64,000 bases of DNA from Anniella stebbinsi (taxonomy: Eukaryota; Chordata; Lepidosauria; Squamata; Anniellidae): assembly GCA_029215795.1 (NCBI GenBank), contig JARDYH010000004.1:27718001-27782000 (forward strand), in the 5' to 3' direction. Both the position numbers and the translations under genes were made by a program. The first letter of the stretch is position 1. Each line of letters starts with the position of its first letter. The notes under the pieces are model-generated. The model was given only the letters and a program-made list of their open reading frames with translations, made no database searches and was not told the DNA's origin. Below are positions 27,330-40,800 of this stretch, piece by piece.

Positions 27330-28153
27330 AAATATCATCTCTGAATATGGAGGTTTTATTTACCTGTCATTGATAGAGATAAGGTTTTTCTATGCAAGCT
27401 GTATCTACTTTCCATTTCTTCACAGAACTGAGAACTGAGCACTACACAAAGAGTGTTTCCTTTCCTGCTACATAACCTCTTGGTGGCACTGTGCTATAGC
27501 AGAATAGCATAAATACACAAGTGGGAAAGTGGGTTTTGTTTTGCTTTTTGCTTTCACAAATAATACCACATTTTTCCTGCTCTAAAAACAAATTTGATGA
27601 AAGTACTGTTTAAAAACAGAAGTGAAGTTAGAGGTCATGTCATCTAAAAAACCCATACGCAACAATGATTAGAGAATGTTGAGTTCACAATAAATGCCTC
27701 TTGTAGAAAAAACTCATATTGTACTCCATGAATTTGTCCAATATTAATTCATGCTTTTTGAGTCTGAATCTCCCTTCACCAGATCTTAAAATCTGATTTT
27801 TTTTTAAAAAAAAAGCCAAGTTCAGAAATTCCTTTTGAATTTAGCAAGGCAGAAAACCATGGCGCATGAAGCAGGAAAGTATTTGTAATTTACACATAAT
27901 CAGTCTTTGGGAATGAGAAAAGCAGAGCATCAAAGTTCTCGATCTGACTGCTCATACTAGTCATCATCAGTCCCATTTATTTGACACCTGATCATTTATT
28001 TATTTCATTTCATTTCTATACTACCCAACAGCTGACACTCTCTGGGCGGTTTACAACAGTTCACTGGATATTTTGATTTATATCTTGGCATTATCTGGAC
28101 ATTTTGATTTATAGCGCTCCCCACAAGCCATTCTGATCAGCGAGGCTGTACTG
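27330..28153. other. intergenic upstream of GDAP1L1
   Basis: It holds a solitary arm (27470-27530, TGGTGGCACTGTGCTATAGC) of the family at 63221-63654 and a retroelement tail at 27990-28060 (TACCCAACAGCTGACACTC). No gene is supported. Confidence 0.5.
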
Positions 28154-28275
28154 CAACCTTCCCCATCTTGGTGCCTTCAGATGTTTTAGACTCCAGAGAG
28201 CACAGCCGGATGGTCAGGAATGCTGGGACGTCATCCCAAACACCTGGAGGGGAGCAGGTTGGGGAAAGGCTGCTG
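28154..28275. mobile_element. short palindromic MITE (CCCCAACCTG family)
   Basis: The ends CAACCTTCCCCATCTTGGTG and CAGGTTGGGGAAAGGCTG are inverse. Same family as 7213-7324. Confidence 0.6.
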
Positions 28276-28680
28276 CACTGTATTGCTAATAAGATGCAGG
28301 ATCTCCGCGTGCGTGTGGACTCCCAGGTTTGTCGTCAGGTGGCAGTGACTGTCTGTTGTGTCTGTGATTGGAACAACGCATGAGCAGTGCAGCAGGGTGC
28401 CTCACACTTGCAACCTTGCCCACGGTTGTAAAGGGGCTGTGATTTAACACACACACACACACACACACACACGGCAACACCCCTCCTTCGCTTCTCAAAC
28501 CAGATGCTGCTTCTGATCCTGCTGCCGTGGCTCCCCTTGCCAATCCGGTGTGAGTAATGAAATTCAACCCCTTTGGCTCCGGTAATGATGCTGTTTCCAT
28601 GAGCCCCCATGTGATGCTCCAATAGTACAGCAGCTGCGGCTCTCCCTTTTTCTCCTGTTCTTCTATAATCTCGGGCTGTC
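28276..28680 (+). promoter_or_regulatory. GDAP1L1: GDAP1L1 5' flank and probable 5' UTR
   Basis: It lies directly upstream of the GDAP1L1 ATG. CpG content is modest and no TATA box stands out. The transcription start is not resolved. Confidence 0.4.
28447..28472. repeat. (AC)13 microsatellite
   Basis: A pure AC run about 210 bp upstream of the GDAP1L1 start codon. Confidence 0.95.
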
Positions 28681-28860
28681 ATGGCGACTCCCAACAATGT
28701 TACTCCCACCAACTGCAGCTGGTGGCCCATTTCAGCCCTGGAGAACGACGCAGGCAAATCCACAGAGGCCGAGGAGAACCAGGACCCGGCACACCCGGCT
28801 TTCAGACCCAAGGACAGGCTGGTGTTGTATCACTGGACCCAGTCTTTCAGCTCACAGAAG
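28681..28860 (+). CDS. GDAP1L1: GDAP1L1 exon 1 (coding)
   Basis: The ATG at 28681 is chosen by identity of the first 20 residues with the family. Exactly 60 codons end SFSSQK before the donor GTAAAGG, phase 0. The linker at residues 22-45 is acidic and variable. Confidence 0.95.
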
Positions 28861-31800
28861 GTAAAGGCTCATCCAATTTCATCTCATGCAAATTCCTGAA
28901 TATATAGATTGTGAGGCTGGGGGTGGGGAGCAGCTTGTTTTTCTTTGGGAGATGCCCATGGGAGCTGGTTGGAGGCAGGGTGTTTCAACAGAGCTGTGTT
29001 TGTGTGCCTGCCTTTCTGCCATTTCAACAGTATTTTCCTAAAGCAAGGGGAGGGAGAGAGGAATGTCTGTCTCTGTCTGGTTTGGGGGTCAGATTTTCTG
29101 GGTGTGTTTGGAGAGGCTTCCGATGGATGGTTTGTTTCTTTGGGCTATAGAAAAATGAATCTTCAAATCTTTGGCAGATCATGCTGGAGGCAAGCGGGAC
29201 AACATACAATGGAGCCAAGTTCCTGTATGTACACTGTAGGGCAAGACTTTGCATAGGTCTCCGAATTGTACCAAACCGCCCATAGACTTCTGATACGGCA
29301 GGACCAGGACTGACATCCTGTTTCCTGGACTCTTGGGTATGTCCACTGATGTTGTGTGTTACCTTGAGGGTTTTTTGTGCAAGTGGAATTCCCCTCCTGA
29401 TTTCTGCTTCCTTCATGCCCAGTGCAGGAGTTTACACTGGATGAAACACATCTGACCTTTATTTTTCATAGTCAGACATGCACACACAGGGAAATCAGCC
29501 ATTTCTCTTGGCATTCATTATATATGGGAGTTGAATTATGCATAAGGAAGAAGATGAATGGGCAAGTTTCCTCGAGGCGCCAGGGCCTCTAATTTCCTCC
29601 TGGAGTAAAATCACCTCTTCTTGAGAAAAGCTGAGTGGGACAAAGGCTCGATATATATGCATGCCCAAAAGAAATCCCACAATAATCCATGGAGCGGAAT
29701 TGCAGGCAGATGTTCAGCTCTTCCATTTGGACTGAGGACTCATCAAGGGCTTGTTATGCATTTGCAGCGCCTGCAAAACCATCTAACTTACAGCCTCCCC
29801 CGCCTCTCACACCTTTCTCCTCTGTTCTTGCACGATCAGACATCTCCTTCAGAAGCTGTCTTTATATGTCTTTTCTCTCTGGCTGGGGAGGAAACAGTTA
29901 ATCAGCCACTCATACATGCTTTCTATAACTAATCCAAAGCTAGCCCCACCTCTGCCAGCTTTGATGGGACTCCATAGGCAATAGATTGAACAGTTAAAGT
30001 GACAGCGCACCAATTTACCATTGTTATCTGAGTCTCCACTTGGATGACTCGTTTTGGGTTGGTTGGTTGGTTGGTTGGTTTGAAATTGCTTGCAAAGAAG
30101 AAAGGGTTCTCACTGCCCAGAAATGTATGCACTTTAACCTAAGATGAAGTCTTGGGTTAAACATAACACATGGGGAATGCAAGAGAGAAATCAGTCAAGG
30201 TGCATTTCAGATTAGAATTCACTTATTATAATAGGTTCCCCCTACCCCACCTCTAGCAGCAAGTTCATCCTCCTTGTGTGGATGAAAGGCTCCATCCCTT
30301 TACAGCTCTGCCTCAGACCACGGATCAAATGTGGAAGCCTAGCATGCTCAGAATCAAAGCCTGACATGTTCAGAACGTGTTTGGTTCCGCTCCCCTTTCA
30401 TTTCGGTATATACAAAAAGGGAGCATGTTATAGGGCTGGATACAAGCATGCCCATAAATGCTGTCAAGATGCCACACACTGAATCAGGATGATACTAACA
30501 GTGACTGGTAGCTTTTCTTCTCTTTCTTTTCAATACCGTGGGCCAGGGCATACAATTAATGTGCCAATATCTAAAGCAATTACTCTAACAGATAAGAGTG
30601 AAAAATCCCTGCAAGCTGAGGAGTCAAATTCACTCTCTCTATAAACTGATAAAACCGGAGGCAAATGTTCTTATGGGCTCTGAAACACAGCACTTGAAGG
30701 TGTTCTTATAGCTTCTCCATAAATTATTCTCACACAGAGAAGGATTCCAGAATTCTACCCAAAGAATGACCAACTTCCTCAACCATAAAAGCCAACTCCT
30801 GTGATCGGAATGAAATATTCCAATAAATTTACTTCTATAAAATTAATGTTACAATCTCTGTAATAACAACATCTGGTTTTCAGAATATTATTTTGTACTT
30901 TTTTGGTCTGTGAACTGGGAAAGAAAGATCGCTACAACTTATGCACTCGATCTGTAAATACAAGGACCATAACTGTCAATCCAATGCATGGTCACTTGGT
31001 CATCTTGGCTTACTTACAAATAACTATGCATAAATTTACCACTTTAATCAGAGAAATACTTGAATGCTATGTCAGCTAAAATGGCCTAGGGCCACCATTT
31101 GCATTCTACCTTAGCAGAAACTAGCAACACAGTTTCAGGGATTCCCAAGAGAACTAGAAACTTGATGTTAAAACAGAAAATGTGAGTTCTTGGTTTCTAG
31201 AGTTCACATTAAATGCTGTATTCCATATAGACAGGTAGACAGACAGACAGACAGACAGACAGCTAGCTATGTGGAGTTTTACACTCCTTGTGAAACCTAA
31301 TTTTATTTTAAGAAATTTCTACTAGGGCTGAACAAATAGATATGGGGCTAAAGTGCCCGAGGAAGTTTTGTCAGTGTTGTTTTGTCTGTGGTTTGATCTA
31401 ATCCAGGGGGTGCACAGCCTTTCTGCCCAAGGCTCACATGTGATGCTGGCTTGGAGTTCAGGGGCTGCACAGATATACCAGCAGTCCTAATATAAGATAG
31501 GTTTTTTTCCTCGCTGCTGCTATAAGTGAGGAAAGAGTGGTGTTTTATCCTGTTAACTATTAGAGCCTATCTACACATGCAGGATAAAACACTTTGAAAA
31601 CGTTTTGAAAACTGTATATGGAGTGTGTCCTGGGCTCCAACAGTTCTCAAAACTGTTATAAATCATTTTAAACCATTTAAAACCATTTTAAAGCAGTAGT
31701 GTAGATAGGCTGACCGTTATGAGAACTGTTGGGGCCCAGGACACACTCCATATACAGTTTTCAAAACGTTTTCAAAGTGTTTTATCCTGCGTGTGTAGAT

Positions 31801-34800
31801 AGGCCCTTAGTTTGAGTTTGGGAAGTTTCTTCTGGATGGTGGAAGGAAAAGGCAACTGCAGCTCTGGTTAGGAATGGAGCTGGAGATAATCAATAAAGTG
31901 TTCTTTAGATATACTGGGATTTCTTTATGGAGGAAGGTGAAGACACAAAAAGTTATCTTTATCAAGATCGCTGGGGGACCAAAGGAAGTTGCAACTCAGG
32001 CCAGGAGTTGGGGGGCGGTGATTGTACACCTCTAGTCTGGAGTTCTTCCTGTGCGTGATTTGATTATTTGACTCACTAAAATTAGCATGTATCAGACCAA
32101 TTTATAATGTGCTTGTTAACCATCTTAGCCAAGAAGTAAATGCTCACTGCTTAAGCTCTTTGATTTAGAACTTCTTCCAGCTTCACATCTTCAGAAAGTT
32201 CATTATTATCTTCTTCTCCTCCTCTTTATTCTGGGTAACTGAGGCACAGAGAGAGTTATAAAGCATTTTGACTCCAAAAAGGTTAATAGAAACGAATTAT
32301 ACTAGTGATATTAACAATGATCTCATTTATTGATTGTAGCAACTTGCCCAAGGTCACACTGAATTCACATCTTGAACAAATGCTTCCCTTGTAACCAATG
32401 CTTCATTTCTTAGAGATTGGTTGGGGCTCAGGTCTGCCTGAAAATAATTTCCTCTGAACTGGGTACCCCATCCCCCTAATCCCAATGGATGGATATCAGT
32501 TATGGCTAATGAATGGTGAGTGACAGGCATTTTGCACATGGTCAAGAGCACTCTTTTTGTCAGGCACTCTAGTGCTAGGAACCAGAACCTCATGGTCTCA
32601 GGCTGAGACTCAACTTAGTATGCTACTGCATGTTAGGGTGGCCATGTGACCAGTTTTACAGTGTCCTCTATTTGAAGAGCTGTCCTGTCCAATTCTACTT
32701 GGCAGATAAAGAACCATAAGAAATGTTGTCCATCAACAGTTTGCACTTGGACAGCAAACTGAACAGGCAGACCTGTAGGTTACCTGGTTACAGTTTTCCA
32801 CGCTACGGTATTTGTATTTGTATTTAAATTATAATGACTATTTATAAATTTGCATTTATGCATATAAATTGGCATATGCAAATGTTATGCAAATTGCTAT
32901 CCTCTTTTGTCCTATTTTTTGGCAACATGTTTCCTCTTTTTTGACAACTCACCTTACGTTGTTTAAGCCTCAGAAACCTATTCAAGTGCAAAAATGCTCC
33001 GCAATATGTTCTGATGTGGAGCGGTATATAAATGCTGTAAATAAATAAATAAATAAATAAGATAAAAAGAGTCAGGCGTCAGCAACATCAGCTGTATGAA
33101 GCCTATGGATTAGCAATGCCTGGTGTAAAGACTGGGAGCTTGGCCTGGTCAGCGGAGTATATCCTGCACTGTAGCTTGCAGCTCTATCCACTGACCTCAG
33201 GGAACCTGAGATGGAGATCACACCCTCTAGATCTGGATTCTGTCCAGTCTGCCCCCATCATCTTTATCATTACCACTTCACAGGTCCTAAAGCTGAGCCT
33301 TCTAATCAAAAAGAGGCCATGTTCGCAAGCAAAGCATGATGCATGCAACTAAATGCACTTGGTCTATCAGTTCCTATGGGTATCTCTTGCATGGTGTATT
33401 TTGGTCTTTGTCCTGTTTGTGGGGTGCTCTCTTATCTGGAGGGCATGAGTCAATTGCTTAAGGATATGTGGTCATTGGTGACCTTTGCCTTAATGTTTAG
33501 ATAATGTTTAGGGGTCTCGTCTCATCTTGCAATTCTTCCCGTTTATGTCATATATCAACACACATACTTACACCATGGTTGTGAAGGTGCCATGTTAAGC
33601 CATGTAGCAAGATATGAAATATTGGGTGCCTTGTTATTTGCATCATCTTGAGAACTTCAGAAGAACCCTGCTGGATCAGACCAAAGGTTGATCTATCCAG
33701 CATTCCATTCATGTCAGGTCTGGGGAATGTGTGGCCCTCTATATGCTGGTGGACTGCAACTCCCATTAGCCCTAGCCAGCATAGCCAATGTCAGGCCCAG
33801 CCCAAGTATCTTGCTGCCTGAAGTGAGGTGGCAGTATGACCCCACCCCATCCAGCCGGCCAGCATACCATTCTTGGTGACGTGTCCTTCCTCCCACCTGC
33901 CTGGCTTCTCACTCACTTGCTCGGCCAGCCAGCTCAGCTGGTCGCTTGCTCCTGCCAGTGTGGCCACTACTCCCACTTTGTTCACCAACTATCGCAAGAG
34001 GTCCAGCAAACTCCTGGGAGAGGTCAGTCAGTTCTCATCAACTGCCCTGTGAGAAGAATTCCACAAGAGAGGGAGGGAGGGAAATGAGGATAACCAAGAC
34101 ACTGCTCCTGTTCCACCTGGATTCTCTCAGCCCAAGGGCCGTCTTCCATCAACTGCCCTGAGAGAAAGATGCTGCTGATATATTTTTTAAAAAATGTTAG
34201 TATTGCTTATTGTGGTTTTATTATTTTTCTGTTATTTGTACGCTGTCTTGGTAAGATTTGTACCCTGAAAGGTGGCATGTAAATAATTGTAATTAATAAA
34301 TAAATAACCCCTCTTCAAAGCCATCTCAGGCAGTGGCCATCACCATGCCTTGCGACACCAAATCCCATAACTTAATAACGTGCTCTGTGAGGATGTGCTT
34401 TCTGTCATCTGGCCTGAACCTCTTGCCAATCAACTTGTGTGGCTGGGTATTGGGAAAAAGAACTGAACAGAGGGTTGGAACCAACCCTCACAAGAGCCAA
34501 AGTCCGCTCTTGCAATGAGACTTCTGCTCATGTGACAGGATACCCTGTCCTCTCCTCCCCCTGCAACCACCCACATGCATCCCAAATCTACCTTGAAGGG
34601 CAGCCTACCCCTCCGGAGCAGACCTGGAGAACATATGAGGGGATTGCAGGGGGAGAGGGGAAAATCCAACCCCCAACCCCTGCTAGCAGAACGATGCCCA
34701 GAGTGGCCACTTATACATCTCCCAAAAAGAGGGCATCAGTTTGCATAAAATTTGTATATGCTAATTGAGATGTATAGACGTAAATTTACAGAGAACAACA

Positions 34801-37800
34801 ATATCTTAAATAGAAATACGATATATTTCACAATAGTGGGGAACACTGTGTGCCTGCCTGCTCAGAAGGCTGGTCAGGTGCTTGCTTTTGACGGACAACA
34901 TCAAGGCTCCTGCTCTCCCAGCTTGCGCATGATTCTTTATCTTTAAACTAGAAGATTTGAACAGGGCAGCCCTTCAATTAGAGGGCACCTTCAAAGAGGT
35001 CTGTTCTCTGATTGCTCTTGAAATAGAGGTCTGTCCTCTATAAATAGGACACCTGGCCACCCTAGCACACTATGGGAAACAACCCCAAGTTTTGACTGGG
35101 AAAACTGCAGGTGTGCTGATGGTGAAAGGGATGCAGAGAGGTGGGAAGGATTGAATTCTAAAATAAAACACTCAGAATAAGCTTTTCCACGAATTTCATT
35201 GCCTTCTTTTTGTGGTTGTGTAATTCACTGCTCATTTGATTAGATATGGTTAAGACAAGCACCCTTGTTGGATTGATCAGTTTTGTCAGTATCACGTCTT
35301 CAGGGCAAAATCGTTTTTTTTTTAGTTTCTTTGCCTTATGTAATTATACACTTAATTGATAGCCCTATATATAAATTAACTGCTAATCTCATATGGCTAA
35401 TTTTATTTTAGAGGTTCTCTGGTAAACAAATTTGCTATCTCACTTTTAAGATGCTGTATTTTTTTTGAACAGAACATGGATTGTTGTCTCAAGAGTTGCT
35501 CATTAGCCACCTGTTACATATCCCTTCCTTTTAACTGTTTAGACTTAGGTAGTCTCTCAAATCCATGTTCAGAAGGCTAGACAGTGTTTCTCAGTGATTT
35601 GCCCTCACTGGGACTTCATTGCTTTTCACTGAAATAAAACATCAGGAGAATGTTACAAGTGTCTGCAGTTTAATATTTAGTTTGGTCCTTAAGGACTCTT
35701 TGCGCTATACTGTTGTGGGTTTGTTGCTGTTATTCATTTCTGTGAATAGGGAGCCCAGAACAATATATCTTTGTGTATATGCCTAAATTGCTGCTATTTG
35801 TGCTTTTTATATTGTGAATTTATTGCAAGGTGTGGATGTGTTACAGTTTCTGAGGGCTCCTTAATATGGACACAGAAGTCCTGGGCAACTACAGTCCCCA
35901 TCAATTCTGGTGTCCAAAAAACTGCTCCTGCGCCATCTGTCTGGAAGCCTTCTCCAAGCCCTCCAGATGTTTATCTGCTGGTTTTTATCATGTTTTGTTT
36001 TTAATTCATTGTTCTAAGAACATTTTGTGTTTTCAATGTATTGCACACTATCCAGAGAACATGGATTATTGTGCAGTTGAAGAATGTAATAAATAAATAT
36101 TCTGCATCCCATTTGAATTGCAGACACACATGCATATTCCTGAAGGAGATGCACAGTCCCCACAGGAGGATGCAAATCTCCTCTAGAGAACTGCATGCTT
36201 TTTGGCATTTCAAATGAGATGTGGATATGAAAGGTGAGTCATAGCTCTGCTCAGGATCTGAAACTAACCCTACTTACAGATCCTGAAGGGGCCAATACCT
36301 CCTCTCTGAGAATCTCCACCGTTTGCAGAGGCTAGGCCTTAGAGAGCACTGCCTCATGGCTGGCTCTTTCACCTCAGTAATCCCACAAAGGAGTTGACGT
36401 TATATCCACCACTAAAGTGCCACCCAAAACACCATCCCAATGGTTAGTTCTCTCCAGCCCTGTCATATTTAGGTACACTCACCATGAGGGCTAGCTCTAT
36501 GTTTCAGCCCTCCCCAGTAAAATGCTATGGGTTTCTTCCCACACTGATAGGCCCTGACAGGTTTACCTGTAGTGACAACAGGGAACAGAATCAGTGGGTA
36601 GCCATATGTCAGGAAAAACCAGGACATGTCAGGATTTTTGGCAACAAATCTGAGAAGCAGGGGAAATTATGAATTTTGAAGAAAAATCCGGATTTATCCC
36701 ATCCTTCCCCCACCCAAAGGGCAGCTCTACTTTATAGTCAATGGAAATTAACAAAATGCTTACAGCTCCGTTATTTTTAAAGATAAAGAGATGAAACTTG
36801 GCACCCCGATAGCCCTTAGGTAGAGCTTTAGCCATGCCAAATTTGAAGCAGATCTGTTCATCCGTTGATTTTTAGGATTTTTTAAAAGTTTGAAGTTTTA
36901 AAATTATATTTTTTAAAAAACACTGAAGCCATACCCTTCAAACTCAGGTTGTCAAACCTCCTCTTTGGGGTCTTGTACCTTGAGCAGTTTCACCCTTGAC
37001 ATCAAGGGGATCTTGTGTTTTTAGCTAAGAAATGCTGGTTGAGCACAGCACCTTTCCTGTTGCAGATTTGGTGGGCAGTCGGGCACCTGGAGCTCAGCAG
37101 AGATGAGGCGCCCACAGATCAAAATGTGGGAAAGGAGAGGTCAGTCAAAGCAGTCACGTGTTTGTGCAGGAAGTAGACAGGAGTTCAAAGTCTGGGTGTG
37201 AAAAGTGGTGCCAACGCACAAGCCTTGAGAAGTTAATGTATATAAGTGAGAAGTGTAAATGAGCAGAAGTAGTGTCTGCTGCCCACAAAACCGACCCTAA
37301 TGTTAGAGTAGAGAAACTTGTGACAATCATACACAAGTTTTTTTTTAAAAGAGAAATTTAAAAATAAAAAAGCCAGCCAGCCTGCAGCAAGCCATGTTAA
37401 GCAGCAGCTTGCAGCAGAGTGAGGATACGATCAGAAAAGATTTTTGAGGAAAGGGGAGAATCACACAGAGTATAGCAATAAAGTACAGCAACAGCTACAA
37501 AAGTAGGAGTGAGTGAAGTTAATTTCAGATACACTGGAAGTCTCACTTGTTATTTCAGTGATGTTAACATTAAGATGTTATGTATACCAGATTTGTCTTA
37601 ATTGTGTGCTGTAAAATCAAACATGTGACCAAGGCTAAGTTCAGGTGGGCACACTCGCTTGGGGCTGGACATGCCCCCTGGGGGCAGACATGTTGGTGGG
37701 GACGCCCCCTTGGGGGCTGACCATGTTGTCCTCCTTTTTGGTTTCCAAAATATGGTCCCCTAGGGGCCACCATTTTAATTTCCCACAATGCCTCAAAGTG

Positions 37801-40800
37801 ACTCTACTTGGGAAAATTGTGGGAAATATAAATGGTAGCTCCCAGACCCAGCCATTTTGTAAAATGGAGGGACAGGCTAGGCCTCAGAAGTGGGCCCTAC
37901 TAAACAGCTAGGCCTCAGCAGCTTGCCCAAGGCTACCATGTGTTGATGCCAGGCCTGCTTATCATGCGAGTCAGTGCCATAATGGTATGAGATTTGTTCC
38001 CCATTCCCATCAATGGTGGCCTATGTCAAGGAGCAAAGGCAGGGAAAGTAACAGCATGATGCTGCTCTGCAATGTAGCGGATATACCTAAATTTTGCAAG
38101 GGGGGGGAGTTTACATGTACCTGGCTACGAACTGGATACTGTTTGCTGATCCATCCCCAGCCCTTTTCAAGCCCCATGCATAGTCAGCTAATCAAACATT
38201 TGTTTGACATTTTATTTAGTTAATTTGTTAGCATTTTACTGTTGAAAACCTGCGTTGAGAAGGAGGGAAAGTGGTTTCGTGATTGACATCGAAGCAAATC
38301 AGCACCATACACAGCCCTTCTGAGAGGAGGTAGATTTGTGATGGCAGTCGAAACCATGCTAAAAACTAGAGCAGCCGTCTGTGAGCTTGATCTGGGGGAG
38401 AATATGGACTATGTACTCCAGCTGTAGTGAGTATGCCTCCACAAGACTATAATTACGCATTTTGTAGCCTGAATGAACTCCAGTTCAGAACATGCATTCT
38501 GGGATGTGCTGCCTTAGCTCAGGGAGATGGACAAGATTCTTCTGCCCTGCCTGGCATGCAGAGTGAGCAAACTGCATAATATCCTCAGCTTTTATCAATG
38601 AATTTTTTTTACTAGTTTAGAATAAATGGGAGCGCTCATCTTGCACTGTCTTTTTCCAAATGCTTTGTAACCAATGTGACCAGTGAGCTTGTGTGGAAAG
38701 TGTTCTGCCTGAATTGTGTTCCCAGACCATATTTCTTTCGGCTCATTACTTTTGCTTCAATTTCTCATAATTGGCTTGCGTTCTGTGCGCCTCGAGAACT
38801 CTGAGAAACAAGCGGAACTGAAATGCAGCTTTTGCTGCATGCAGCGCTGAAATGTGAGGGGGTGGAATGAAATGAGTCTTCATGCGTTTTAAACAGCCAA
38901 CTCCACCTATAAAATTAGTTGGCAATCAGGTGTGTTGAGTGACTGTAGGATCTCTACCGGAGATTTTAAACCCAAACACACTAAAGCAATCTTCTGCCGG
39001 GGATGCTTTATGTCTTCTTGCCTCAGGGGATTGGAGAAACAGGTTCTCAAAATGCTGGTTTTTTATTTATTTTTCCAAAGTTGAAGAGCCCGACGCATTT
39101 TGGCCTATATCTTTATACGGCTTTCTTCAGGGGGTTGTAGGAAGGTATTTGCAAAGATCCTACAACCCCCTGAAGAAAGCCATATAAAGATATAGGCCGA
39201 AACGCGTCGGGCTCTTCAACTTTGGAAAAATAAATTAAAAACCAGCATCTTGAGAACCTGTTTCTCCCTTTGTTTCACCGGATTTGGATGCTTTTCTCCC
39301 CCTGTTTTTGCTCAGGGGACTGGAGCCGGTTCTGAATCTTTGGGAGCGTTTAGCCTAAAAACCTATCGGTGGTAGAACACATGCTTTGCATGCAAAATAT
39401 CCCCGTCCAACCCCTGTCATTTCCAGCTAAAGTATTCCAGAGAGTAAGGCTGAGAAAAAAAACTCCATACGAGATGTTGGCGACCCACTGTCAGTCAAAC
39501 TAAATTCTAGCGAAACCTGTTTCACTATCGTCTGTGTAATCCAGTGCAGGAGCTCGAATTCAAACAGGAATTTAAATCTATCTCACAGTAAGTTATCCCT
39601 TCAGTAGACCAAACCAGTAGCCTGAAAGAAAACTCAATGGCTGAATTCGGACAACACGATAGTCAATGGTGGGGTAATAATCAACTTTACAGTTGTTCAT
39701 CTAGGGGGTACTCCCCACATAACATGGTAATAAATAATCAACCGTGGTGTGGATTAGGATCAGCACTGAGTTGACTATGGCAGCATTTGGACAACACGAT
39801 AGTCAATACAACTGATGATTGTTTCCCCTCCCCCAGTTGCTTAATGTGTCGTCCGAATTCAGCCACTGTGTGAGTGTTGAAGTGCGTTGCACCAAAACAA
39901 TTACACTCAGTGTCCCCTTGAGGTTTCCTTTCCCTTTGTCCAAATATCACCTCGCTTCACTGGCCAACCTTATAGGGCTGCTGTAAACTTAACACATTAA
40001 TGAGATAATGTATATGGAGTACTTTCGGTACTTAAACCAAATGATATAATTGCTAAATATTATTGCTGTTACTTAAAAGTTACTTCACATACAACACCCA
40101 ATCCAAAACTGCATGATTCTACCGTAGCAATCTCTGTAAACTGCGCTTTGCAGATGTGCTGCGAAACTGGTTGACGATGCCTTTCCGGTGCATGTGCACA
40201 TTCAGCAATTTGCATGCGTGGAAGGGTCATCACATGTTATGATCTAGACGTGGCTATGATGCTAATTCCTAAACAAAAGTTACTTTTAGGCAGTAATCTA
40301 AACGGCAAAATCTTGTAGCTCTGGCTACGAGATTCGATAGTACCTTCAAGTCAGAAAACCTGAGCTGTCTTTGTTCTTGCTAGTTTCTTTCACGAGGGGA
40401 CTCTGAATGTTATAGACTGTAAGAGGAGAAAGATGCTTACCAAGGCAGCTGAGTTATGCTGTATTCCCCCACTCCACCCCGTACAAATCTATTGAGCAGC
40501 GTGGGCGGTGAAGGAATGCACGCTACATCTTTCCTGTCTCAGCAGATCCTGGCACATGCTAGAGAGAATCATAGGCTGGCTAAAGCAAATGAAATGCCCC
40601 TCTCGCAGTCCAAAGGCTAGATAATCTGGTGATGAAACCATCAATCCAATCAGGCAGAAGCTTAAGGGTTTTATTCACATTTATTGTTTTGCCAGTTAAA
40701 GGTACCAAACCAGGACATGATTGGATTTTAAAAAAAAACAGGCAGGGGGTGAGAGACATAGCTCAAAGAACTGTCAGGGCCATTCAGTCCCTTTGGTGTG

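Noticed and set aside
36001..36213. Minus-strand 64-70-codon frames
   Set aside because: No similarity, no splice context, and a composition typical of chance frames.
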